Assembly: GCF_017916325.1 (NCBI RefSeq)
Contig: NC_090162.1
Location: 1,077,501 to 1,112,500, forward strand
Reading direction: 5' to 3'
DNA from: Leishmania martiniquensis
Taxonomy: Eukaryota; Euglenozoa; Kinetoplastea; Trypanosomatida; Trypanosomatidae
DNA length: 35,000 bases
The first letter of the stretch is position 1. Each line of letters opens with the position of its first letter. Below the pieces are notes generated by a model. The model saw only the letters and a program-made list of their open reading frames with translations, was not told where the DNA came from and made no database searches. Below, one piece after another: positions 1 through 8,237 of the stretch. Both the position numbers and the translations under genes were made by a program.

Positions 1-1442
1 CGGGGCGAAATTAGCCAGCGCCCAAGCCCCCCGGAGCACGCCCTCCCAGGCCACTAGGCTTCGCGCGAACCGAGGGGGCATGAGGGGAGAAGGGCGCGAT
101 GTGGGTGGCTGACGCTTCTGCTAGTCGCATGCGCTTGAACAGCACCCCCCCCCCCCCCCCCACATTTGGGGAGCAAATCTCGCCGCGGCTTCGCTGCGCT
201 CGCGGGTCTCATTTCTCCTGTAAGCAGCCTTCTGGCCAGGACCATCCCTCGTCCTCCTCACGGCGCGTGGGGACACACCGCCGGGGACGCTTGTCGACAG
301 AGCGCACCACTATCGTTTTATGGGGGAAAGCACACACAGACATTAGGCTGCTCGCGGGGCGGGGCAAGAGGTACAGACGGGCTCCGCCCGCGAGCGCGCT
401 TATACTTAGTGGTGGGCCCCTCGCTGCGCAGTCCGTGTAGGCAGTGCCACCCGAGCACCACTCACGGGCCTGGTGGGGTGTCGGCGCCGTCTGCTCCCTA
501 ACAGGATGGGGGGAACTAGGGAGCCGCATGGCAACACGTTGACTGGGCGCAGCCTCATCCACTAATAACTAAAAGGAAAGCAATCAACCGCTCACAGAAT
601 AATCAACGCTTACAGTTTGCAGCAACGGTGTAGCACCGGGCTGCAGTTACGAGTTCAACGAAAAGACACAAGCTATTTAGGAATACGGCGCAGCCAACCG
701 CTACGAGACAGACAGCAGCTTCGACGGGCACCCTCACTGCCGCTACCGGGGGCCTGCCAACAACCTCCTGGGCGGGCGGGTGGGCGTTTTTTCCCCGAAA
801 CTATTCTGTGAAAGGCGATGGTGGCGTGGAGGGCGAGAGGGCTTCGCTGCTTCACCAGGTATCCACCGTTTGCGTGCAGAGCACCCATGCGTGTGCAGGA
901 AAGACGGTGGGAAACGCAGGGGGAGAGACAGAGCCATCCCCCTACACACAAAGTGGTGCCCACGCGTGCCCGGTGCAGTGCAGCCTGGTCGGCGAGCCGG
1001 GCCTGCGGTTCACCTCCGCCCCATCCGGCGGGGCAAAAACGTATCGAGCTCTGCTGTCCGATTGGCAGGCGCACCCTACATTACCCGACACGCTCTGACC
1101 TTGCACGGTTGAGCGTTTGCCACTGCTGTGTGTGTGTGTGTTGGGGGGGGGGGTGACGCTGCTGCCTTTTTCGCCGTAGCTCAAACGAAGTTCGTGCTGT
1201 CGCACTTCTTCAGGGTGTCTTAAAGTCTGTCGCCATGGAATGGGTCAGTGTAATGTCCCTCGGGTATTGTACCGTACCAACCGTCGGTTAGCCGCGCACG
1301 CGTGCAGGGGCTCGCCGCTTTTATGCCCAACCCTATTTGATGCCAGCGCCATCTCTCACCGCTGTTCTCTTTCGCATTTCTCTCTCATGTTTCTCTCTTC
1401 CCATAACGAAGCAGAGCGCTCTTCCGCTCAGCGGCAGCCCTC
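1..1442. other. Gene-free left flank, no supported CDS
   Basis: I see no convincing coding region here. Short open frames exist on both strands, but none has a recognisable domain. The stretch contains a C17 run at 145-161, a TG run at about 1126-1141 joined to a G11 run at 1143-1153, and mixed-composition sequence with few pyrimidine tracts until about 1350. It could be the 3' region of an upstream gene whose coding part lies outside the window. If the locus is arranged as in known Leishmania, that gene may be another GH32 member, but this is inference. Confidence 0.6.
1351..1414 (+). promoter_or_regulatory. Spliced-leader acceptor for the GH32 gene
   Basis: A CT-rich tract (1351-1402) is followed by the first AG at 1413-1414, leaving a 28-nt leader before the ATG at 1443. 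This is the standard trypanosomatid trans-splicing arrangement. The exact site is inferred, not observed. Confidence 0.6.
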
Positions 1443-2912
1443 ATGTCACACGAACAACGGATCGAAGAGGCGAACAATGCGGTGCTAACCATCCGAAAAA
1501 AAATGGGGAAGGACTTTTACCCGCGCTATCACATCGCCCCGTATGCAAGCTCTATGAATGCGCCATGTGGCATCATGTACTTTAAAGGACTCTATCATGT
1601 CTTTTATCAGTATCACCCGTTTGCCGCAGAGTGGGGCCCCATGCACTGGGGTCACTCCACGAGCGAGAATATGGTTCACTGGAGGCATCATCCTATCGTA
1701 CTTGCACCCGGTGACGACTGGGACCGCGATGGCTGCTTTGCTGGTAGCTCCGTTGCGCACGATGATCGACTGTATATTTTTTACACTGGCCACCACTGGC
1801 TCACTGATGTTGCCGACGATAGTCAAATATACCAGGTACAATGCCTGGCCATCAGCGAGAACGGGTTCAGCTTTGAGAAGCGGGGCATTGTAGTAAAGCC
1901 GCCCGCCGGCTTTTCCCACTTTCGGGACCCCTACGTGTGGTTCCAGGATGGGCGCTGGTGGATGGTGTGCGGTGCTCGGGACTCCAAGGATCAGGGCCAG
2001 CTCCTCCTTTACAGCACCGATGACCTCGAGGATTGGGACGACAGCACCTTCACGATCCTATCCAAGTCAGAGGACCGTAATGTGTACATGTGGGAGTACC
2101 CTGGCTTTTTTCCTCAACAACACAACCAGCTGCTCATGTTCTCGCAGCAAAGCATGCATCCCGACGACTACATGCTGCGCAATCGGTATCAAACAGGGCT
2201 GTTGCTAGGTGTGTGGAAGCCGAACGAGAGATTTAGCGTCACATCCACATTCAAGAAGCTTGATTTGGGCCACGACTTTTATGGCGCACAGTCCTTCTTG
2301 ACGTGCGATGGCCGCCGTGTCTTCATTGGCTGGCTGGATATGTGGGACACGAACGTGCCCACGAAGCAGCATCACTGGGCAGGCATGCTCTCTGTGCCTC
2401 GCGTCCTCCTCATCGATGCGGCAAGCGGTAGAATCCGTACACCTCCTATCAAGGAGCTGGAGAGCATTCGTCTAAACTACCAGTATCTGCCACGACAGAC
2501 GATGCCGGAGAACTCCCAGGTGCGGTTGCTAGCGGAGTGCACATCGTACGAGGTGCGTGTTCTCTTTGACCTGGAAAAGAGCACAGCAGAAAAGTACGGC
2601 CTGTGGCTTGGTAAAGGACTCGAGATTTACATCGATGAGCAAACCAATCGTCTCGTAGTGAACCGTCACTACCCGCACTACGACATCAGTGGATACCGTA
2701 GCTACACGCTACCGGAGCAGGCGTTGGTGTTAGTGCACGCGTACTTTGACATGTCCAGTGTAGAGGTCTTTGTGAATGAAGGAGAAGCAGTACTGAGCAC
2801 CCGCATTTATCCCGCGCGCAATGATCGGGCGCTTTCTCTTTTTTCCATCAACGGCATCGCCCACGTCATCCGAGCTGACATTTGGGCGTTGAATCAGGCT
2901 GTTATGCAGTAG
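1443..2912 (+). CDS. GH32 invertase-family protein with altered active site
   Basis: This 489-residue protein has the GH32 five-bladed propeller followed by a beta-sandwich from about residue 330. Family members hydrolyse sucrose and fructans. Visible landmarks are FYQYHP (54-59), the transition-state RDP motif (161-163), WEYP with the acid/base Glu218, DFYGAQSF (278-285), IGWLDMW (295-301) and a SVPR segment (317-320). The family's nucleophile motif N-D-P-N-G instead reads N39-A40-P41-C42-G43, so the catalytic Asp is Ala and the second Asn is Cys. The frame is intact, so this is not simple decay. The N-terminus is hydrophilic with no signal peptide, suggesting a cytosolic protein rather than a secreted invertase. 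GH32 genes in Leishmania are regarded as bacterial acquisitions. Codon third positions look less GC-rich than in genes to the right. It is probably a non-hydrolytic or functionally changed paralogue; the family call is sure, the activity is not. Confidence 0.9.
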   Translation: MSHEQRIEEANNAVLTIRKKMGKDFYPRYHIAPYASSMNAPCGIMYFKGLYHVFYQYHPFAAEWGPMHWGHSTSENMVHWRHHPIVLAPGDDWDRDGCFAGSSVAHDDRLYIFYTGHHWLTDVADDSQIYQVQCLAISENGFSFEKRGIVVKPPAGFSHFRDPYVWFQDGRWWMVCGARDSKDQGQLLLYSTDDLEDWDDSTFTILSKSEDRNVYMWEYPGFFPQQHNQLLMFSQQSMHPDDYMLRNRYQTGLLLGVWKPNERFSVTSTFKKLDLGHDFYGAQSFLTCDGRRVFIGWLDMWDTNVPTKQHHWAGMLSVPRVLLIDAASGRIRTPPIKELESIRLNYQYLPRQTMPENSQVRLLAECTSYEVRVLFDLEKSTAEKYGLWLGKGLEIYIDEQTNRLVVNRHYPHYDISGYRSYTLPEQALVLVHAYFDMSSVEVFVNEGEAVLSTRIYPARNDRALSLFSINGIAHVIRADIWALNQAVMQ

Positions 2913-3710
2913 CGACTTTTCCAACAATGTTTACGTGACAGCGAGACGGAAAGGGTGAGAAAAATCAGAGAATTCGCAAAACGAGGATTCTAAGGCGAGA
3001 TGAACTCCATTGCTTTTTTTGCTCGTTTTCCTCTATATCTATTTATTTATCGAATGGTCTCAAAAGAATATTTGTCCAACGAATGAAGCGAAACAGTTTC
3101 TTTGGCCGTCTTGGCCATTGACGGCATCGGTGGTCTTTTCTCTCATTCTGTTCCAGGCCACTTCTTCGATGCTTATTCACACCTTCACCTTTTTTATTTT
3201 GCTACAGTAACGCACCTTAGCTGCCCCTATCCAACATGATACCTGTTACGCGAAACAGCGGCAGAAGGGAAAAACGAATGAAAATCTTTCTCCCACCCGC
3301 GTTGTTCTTTCATTTTTTGTGCCTTTTTGCGCTGCACTTCCATCCCCATGGTTTTGTGACGCACTAATTTTCTTTCACGCATGCGTCATCCTCCCATTTT
3401 ACTTCCGTGACACCGCCTTCTCTTTTCTATGGCCAGGTGTTGCTACGGTTTCCAGAGCAGCTTCAAAAAGAAGCGCGACGAAAAGATAATAATAAGAAGT
3501 AGCCGCTGCTGCCCCGGCTCTTTTCGCACATTCTCTAACATGCAGGCGCCCATTCATACAGCTATTTCTCAGACCAAGTTGCTGCGTCGAGAACCGCCGC
3601 GACATATGTAGGCTTCCATCTGGCATCTTTCTCCACTCAACCCCCTCTAATCTGGTTCCGCATATTTTTTCTCTCTCCCCTTCCACACGGTTATTTTTTT
3701 GGACTCAGCA
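2913..3710 (+). other. AT/T-rich intergenic region
   Basis: This gap is noticeably richer in A and T than later gaps, with T-runs around 3010-3050, 3190-3210 and 3310-3330. Short frames at 3010-3210 (TTG start) and 3429-3611 have no recognisable domain and are probably chance. It likely holds the GH32 3' UTR and the leader region of the SNARE gene. Confidence 0.6.
3661..3708 (+). promoter_or_regulatory. Candidate acceptor 2 nt before the SNARE start
   Basis: The pyrimidine-rich tract 3661-3700 is followed by its first AG at 3707-3708, only two bases before the ATG at 3711. Alternative upstream AGs exist, for example at 3544-3545 after a CT-rich stretch. Which site is used cannot be told from sequence. 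Confidence 0.4.
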
Positions 3711-4373
3711 ATGCCCATCAATAGCTCCCTGGTGGCTTCTCATGGGGTCATCATCGCTGAGGAGAGCGTTTCGGCGTCTGTTGGGACAGCTCTGCAAAAG
3801 ATGCTGAGCCTGCTTCCTCGTCATAACGCGAAGGTGAGTTACCAACTCGAACAGGACGTATTTCACTTCTTAGTTGAGAATGAAATCGTCTACGCCTGTA
3901 TCACCTCGGGCCACTACCAGAACCACATTGTCTTTGGCTTTCTTATCCAGATCAAGGATGCATTCAAGACGACTTTCGCCGGCAGAGCAGACAGCTATCC
4001 GCACCACACTGAGCTGACGCCAGAAACCTGCCGCTCTTTCGCTTCTACGCTAGCCTCTTCCCGCAAAGCTTTCAACGAGAGCCCTCAAGGGCACAAGATA
4101 GACCGAATCAAGGACCAGCTGAACATGACACGCGAAATTATGCTTCAGAATCTGGATAGCATCATCGAGCGCGGCGACCGCATCGACACTCTCTGCGACC
4201 GCACAGAACTTCTGCGTGACGAGGCACAGACTTTCCAATCTAACGCGCGCACTCTTAAAAGGACCGTTTTTAGGAATAAAGTCAATATTATCATTGGGAT
4301 CACTGTGCTTCTCGTCGTGCTAGCGCTCATCATTGCGTTTGTCGTATGTGGTGTCGACTTTAAGAAGTGCTAG
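3711..4373 (+). CDS. Longin-domain R-SNARE, VAMP7-like
   Basis: This 220-residue tail-anchored membrane-fusion protein probably acts on late endosomal, lysosomal or contractile-vacuole membranes. Residues 1-115 form a longin domain beginning with the typical MPI-x-x-S-x-VA pattern. Residues about 130-190 are the SNARE coiled coil with zero-layer Arg154 (IIERGDRID) and the conserved DRTELL stretch (163-168). Residues 191-213 are one strongly hydrophobic transmembrane helix with only a short lumenal tail (FKKC). The frame is open four codons further upstream from a TTG, but the longin fold starts at the ATG at 3711. It is a full-length R-SNARE; the specific VAMP7 assignment is by longin plus length and could be another longin R-SNARE. 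Confidence 0.9.
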   Translation: MPINSSLVASHGVIIAEESVSASVGTALQKMLSLLPRHNAKVSYQLEQDVFHFLVENEIVYACITSGHYQNHIVFGFLIQIKDAFKTTFAGRADSYPHHTELTPETCRSFASTLASSRKAFNESPQGHKIDRIKDQLNMTREIMLQNLDSIIERGDRIDTLCDRTELLRDEAQTFQSNARTLKRTVFRNKVNIIIGITVLLVVLALIIAFVVCGVDFKKC

Positions 4374-4746
4374 TCCAATACATGCTTTTTATTACTTCTG
4401 TGCGATTTGTGGAGCAGGATTTTTTTTTTCGCTTGCCTGTGCTTCTCTCGCTGTACGCTCGGTCTCTGCTTTCACCTCTCTGATGCCTTCTCTTGGTTGC
4501 TTTCTTTTCACAACCGTTGAGGCATCTGTAACAAAAAACACAAGAAAGCTAGATACTTGTCTATCCATTCCCCGAACGTCCACATTGGCCTTATGTTACG
4601 CTCGCACGACGTTTTCTCCCTCAGCCTCTATTTCCGCTTTTTCTCTTTCCCCCCATTTCAAAGCTTTCTCAAACGGCTCAGCAGCGCGTAGCGTATAGCC
4701 CTACCCCCACACTCCTGTAGGTGCTTTCTACACGTTTTTTTTTACC
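4374..4746 (+). other. Intergenic, pyrimidine-rich
   Basis: No gene is seen. A CT-rich tract at about 4628-4660 and AGs at 4662-4663 and 4719-4720 are candidate acceptor elements for the next gene. The overlapping open frames are low-complexity and unsupported. Confidence 0.6.
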
Positions 4747-5904
4747 ATGCCTTCCGAAGCTACACTCTCCATCGACGCGCGCAAGTGGACTGAGACGGTT
4801 GAGGCAGCAGGCGCCAGCTGCCTCTTCTCTGCGGTCTCTGCGAAGAATGTCACTCACGTCCTGTCAACAGCCACGGTGCGTGCGCCGCAGAAGCAGCTCT
4901 GTGCTGCGGTGAGCACTTTTGTTCCGGCAATGCTGGAGAACGCTCACGGTGTCTCAATCTTGACAGCGCTAGTGCGTTATGGTACCACAGCGACGGTGGA
5001 ACAGGTTGCTAGTAAGCTCGTTGAATCTGACAAAAGCGTATGGTCGTTCACAGCCCCTCCAAAGAAGGAGCTGACCAAGTGCCTGTCGCAGCTGCTAGAG
5101 CGGCTGGTCTACCGTGAGGACTGCCACGGCGAGTCCTGTAAGGCACTTATTGGTCGTCTAAAGGCTCTCAATAAGCGCACGCTGATGACCTCTTCCTTTA
5201 CGCTGCCTGCCACCGCTCGCCTCGCGCTGGTGGACAAAGCGTTTGCGGCAGCGCTCCTATCTTCGAGCGAAGCGCAAAAGGCGCTGGCCAACTCGTGTCT
5301 AGATGCCGCCACCGCAGCCGCTGCAGAGGAGTTTTGCCGCACGCTCTTTGAGAGGTCGACAGACAAAGCGGCTGGCGACTTCGTTTGGAAAGCACTAGGG
5401 GCTTCCATGAAGGCCAATGCAAAAGCGCATCCGCGCGAGGCCATCCTCACCCTCCTCGCTGCACATGCGCCAGTGCCACTGGTGAATAAGATGACCAAAG
5501 CGATGGCACAGTGGCCAACGGTGCGTGACTTGTGCGTTCGCGACTCCTACGCGCACATCATTGCTCATCTGCTGGAGCGCTGCGACGACGAAAGGGTCGG
5601 CAATGAGCTGGTGGCCGCCGTCATTAAGCAAGAGACAGACGTGACAGAGCGGATGGGTGCGCGAAAGTCGGCGCAGCACCACCTCCTGGCGGCGCTTTCA
5701 GCGAAGCCCAGCTATGCGCAGACCCTGGAGAAGCTTCTCGGCGCCTCGCAGACGAAGCGCCTTGCGGCGGCGAGGCTGCGCTTTGCAAACGCCACGCAGC
5801 CGAAGGCCGTCACGACGCAGCAGGCAATCCTGGATAAGCTGAAGAAGTTGTGCAGTACCACCGGCTCCTCCTTTGGCGCCGGGGCGAAGCGCCTGCGTGA
5901 GTGA
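4747..5904 (+). CDS. Alpha-helical repeat protein, PUM3/Puf6-like candidate
   Basis: This 385-residue protein is almost entirely predicted helix, with repeated blocks of about 35-40 residues. Several blocks carry pumilio-like cores, for example MLENAHGVSILTALVR (62-77) and the segment around VRDSYAHIIAHLLERC (about 265-280). The C-terminus is basic (GAKRLRE). This fits nucleolar Puf6/PUM3-type proteins that bind RNA or DNA in ribosome biogenesis, but I cannot confirm canonical RNA-contact residues. Other ARM/HEAT-like helical repeat families remain possible. The ATG at 4747 follows a T-run directly and the protein begins cleanly there. No signal peptide or membrane helix is seen. Confidence 0.8.
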   Translation: MPSEATLSIDARKWTETVEAAGASCLFSAVSAKNVTHVLSTATVRAPQKQLCAAVSTFVPAMLENAHGVSILTALVRYGTTATVEQVASKLVESDKSVWSFTAPPKKELTKCLSQLLERLVYREDCHGESCKALIGRLKALNKRTLMTSSFTLPATARLALVDKAFAAALLSSSEAQKALANSCLDAATAAAAEEFCRTLFERSTDKAAGDFVWKALGASMKANAKAHPREAILTLLAAHAPVPLVNKMTKAMAQWPTVRDLCVRDSYAHIIAHLLERCDDERVGNELVAAVIKQETDVTERMGARKSAQHHLLAALSAKPSYAQTLEKLLGASQTKRLAAARLRFANATQPKAVTTQQAILDKLKKLCSTTGSSFGAGAKRLRE

Positions 5905-6305
5905 CTCGTATAACGCAATAGGAGGAGAGCGGAGACGGAACCACTTGGGCGACTCAGCGATTGCTCTTGTTGCGTAAATTAGGTCTACGTACGAACTTCA
6001 CTAATGCATGCCCTCATCTCTATCTACGTGCAACGCGGCTCACTGATGCGGCGACAGGCAGAAGAGAAGAGGCACACAGAGAGAAACGGAATAGCGATGG
6101 TGTGCGATGCAGCGCGAAGGATCAACGCGGCAACGCGCCGTGATCCGCGCAGCTGCTCTTTTGTGCGCGTGCCACGCACGTATGTTTTACCCCCTTTATG
6201 GTACTCCGCATCTCCTCGGCTCGGCTTTACTCTGTTTTTTCCTTTTCTTTTTCGCTTCAGGTAGTGACACAGCTGCCCTCTCTCCTCTTGCTGCCGCCCT
6301 GTACT
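5905..6305 (+). other. Intergenic region
   Basis: No supported gene. Its right end carries a clear acceptor signal at 6230-6260 for the next gene. The rest is mixed-composition 3' UTR-like sequence. Confidence 0.6.
6230..6260 (+). promoter_or_regulatory. Spliced-leader acceptor for the 153-residue gene
   Basis: A T/C tract (about 6232-6256) ends in CAG at 6258-6260. This places the upstream in-frame ATG at 6198 before the splice site, so translation should start at 6306 with a 45-nt leader. Confidence 0.65.
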
Positions 6306-6767
6306 ATGAAGCGGTGGCAGCCGGTGTGCCCGGCGGCGATGGTGCCGGGCTGCCAGGCAGCGATGCTGTATAGTCGGCGCTGGAATCTGCTGGAGCACCG
6401 TACGAAGGGGTCCCCGTACATGAAGCACCTCGATCTCTACGCCCGCCGAGACCCTCAGCTGGCCCCATATCTCCTGCGGGAGGTGGACATTGAGTACAAG
6501 CGCAAGTGCCGCAAGGTTTCTTTCTTGGTGTGGGTTACCATCTTCACCGTGGCCGCTGCGTGGCAGACCCGCATGCATGGCGAGGCGCTACACTACATGC
6601 GCTTATATGCCTCCTACTTGCGCGCTGAGCAGGACGCGAGAGACGAAGACAACATCAAGCGACGCAGGGCATTTGCCGGAGTCATGAAGGTGGTAAAGGA
6701 CGCCTTCGACCGCGATCAGCGCTGGACCGCCGCGGATGAGGCGAAGGCTTTAAAGGAGCTCCGTTGA
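6306..6767 (+). CDS. Single-span membrane protein, unknown function
   Basis: I do not recognise this 153-residue protein. It has a basic N-terminal part, one hydrophobic helix at about residues 71-87 (VSFLVWVTIFTVAAAW), and a highly charged helical C-terminal half (about 90-153). The layout, a short Arg/Lys-rich segment then one helix then a charged helix, is common for small inner mitochondrial membrane subunits, but that location is only a suggestion. I chose the ATG at 6306 because the acceptor AG at 6259-6260 removes the earlier ATG at 6198; the extra upstream residues would just be a translated pyrimidine tract. High GC third positions support real coding. Confidence 0.75.
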   Translation: MKRWQPVCPAAMVPGCQAAMLYSRRWNLLEHRTKGSPYMKHLDLYARRDPQLAPYLLREVDIEYKRKCRKVSFLVWVTIFTVAAAWQTRMHGEALHYMRLYASYLRAEQDARDEDNIKRRRAFAGVMKVVKDAFDRDQRWTAADEAKALKELR

Positions 6768-7224
6768 AGGGCGCACAGGCCTGCTGTGCGCGCCGGCCTT
6801 TTGGTTGCACAGTTCTCTCCATCACCCTCCTCCTTTCCCCTGTGCTAAAAATACCACTTGCGAGGGCAGCAAAGAAACAAACGTGGGAGAGAAGCCCTCT
6901 CTTTCGCGCGCGCGCGTGCACCTCCCCCCCATAAGGGAGTCCCCAATGTGCACCCCTCCCTGTTTTCTGAACACAACGGACCGCTCTCTCCCCGCACCTT
7001 TTCCTCCGCCTCACCCCTCTTTTTCTCTTTCGCTTTGTGCCGACGCTGCTGCTCTTGTTCTTGGAGAGCGGGACCCACCATCAGTGCCGTGACTGCCGCC
7101 TCCCTTTTCAATTCTTCGCATCCACGCTCACCCTCACTCGTCAGGGCCATCCGTTGGGCGCGTCTTCTAAACGTTAAAGTTTGTCCATCTCTGTGCTGCG
7201 CCCCTCTCCCTCTGCGCGCCCACG
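6768..7224 (+). other. Intergenic region with acceptor at 7144
   Basis: No gene. CT-rich stretches occur at about 6975-7050 and 7090-7142. The second ends in CAG at 7142-7144, a good trans-splice acceptor 80 nt before the next ATG. Confidence 0.6.
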
Positions 7225-7566
7225 ATGCTCTACATTGTCGGCCTCATACTCCTCACATTTGCCTCCACCTTCATGGCGGCGGACACAGTGGCGAACATAT
7301 GGAAACCGCTGAGTCGTCGTCGTGTCGCCCTCATCTCCTATAGCATCTGGATGGCTTCCCTCACGCTTACACTGTTGGGCACAGACTGGCTGACAACGCT
7401 CGGCTTTGTGCACGCGTTGATCTTCGTCGCGTGCTGGTGGGTTGCCCGCGATGGCGAGGATGCCGCGCGCGCATCCTTCACTCGTGATGACTATGTGCGC
7501 TTCCCCGTGACCGTCTACGTGCCTGCCTTCGTGGTACTGTACTTCCTCCAGGGCTGGTTTCTGTGA
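7225..7566 (+). CDS. Small multi-pass membrane protein, unknown function
   Basis: This 113-residue protein is very hydrophobic, with about four membrane segments: residues 1-20, 36-53, 58-74 and 92-112. Loops carry charged groups (KPLSRRR at 27-33; ARDGEDAARASFTRDD at about 74-89). It ends with an aromatic hydrophobic tail (FLQGWFL). I cannot assign a family. Size and topology recall small ER or organelle membrane subunits. The start ATG lies 80 nt after a plausible acceptor, and the coding-like third-position GC and clean hydrophobicity pattern support a real gene. Confidence 0.75.
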   Translation: MLYIVGLILLTFASTFMAADTVANIWKPLSRRRVALISYSIWMASLTLTLLGTDWLTTLGFVHALIFVACWWVARDGEDAARASFTRDDYVRFPVTVYVPAFVVLYFLQGWFL

Positions 7567-8237
7567 CCACCGCAGCCCACGATACCCCCCTGTAGACACG
7601 TGGAGAGGAAGACCAAGACGTTGCTACTGGCATATCCGTCTGCGTGTGTGTAAGTGTGCGTGCAGTTCTCTGTACATGACAGAGGGGTACTCAGCGGGGT
7701 GCGTGTGTGTCTGTGTGTGTGTGGACGAAGTGTGGCGGCTGGAGGTCGGCGGATTCGCAGCCCCCCCCTCCCACCTCCCTATTCAGTATGTCCTTCACAC
7801 TGAAACATATACACACAGCAAAGGCGGACCCAGGCCACGAAACAAGAAAAAAGGGGGGGGGGGCGAAAACAAAGCAAATGAGAAAGCGACGTAAGCAGCA
7901 CCGCCCACATGTAACGGTACTGCCTCTCACCCCTCGTGTGCCTTTCTATGGCACTTTCGCGTATGTCTTTCTCTGCTCGAGCTGGGGCCCCTCTGCGCCC
8001 TCCTGTCTCTTGCTGCGGTGTGCATGGGAGCAGCAAGGCACTGCCATCCTCCTCTCCCCCTCCCCTCTACCCTCGCCAGCACCCCCCCCTGCCGAAGGCT
8101 TTCATCAGGCTGTCTTCCATAGAGCATAATCACCCGCAGTACACTAGGCGAGCCACGGATACTCAGCTTCGTCCCACCCTCCTTCCCTCTCTCTCTCCCT
8201 CAACCCTTGCTGCAACACACTCGCTGGACTGTTGCAC
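7567..8237 (+). other. Intergenic region with TG repeats and pyrimidine tracts
   Basis: No gene supported. It has a TG-rich stretch at about 7700-7722, a G10 run at about 7853-7862 and CT-rich tracts at 8045-8090 and 8170-8215. An AG at 8165-8166 is the last one before the RPAP3 start, since the tract 8170-8215 is not followed by an AG before the ATG. Confidence 0.55.

Noticed and set aside
1005..1030. tRNA T-arm-like GCGG-TTCACCT-CCGC
   Set aside because: The T-loop lacks the A58 consensus, and no D-arm, anticodon arm or acceptor stem can be built around it.
960..1100. Possible SIDER-type retroposon remnant
   Set aside because: I cannot recall the consensus well enough to support a match; left as a search to run.
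3010..3210. 66-codon hydrophobic frame after the GH32 gene
   Set aside because: Starts with TTG in T-rich 3' UTR-like sequence; hydrophobicity is due to T-rich codons.
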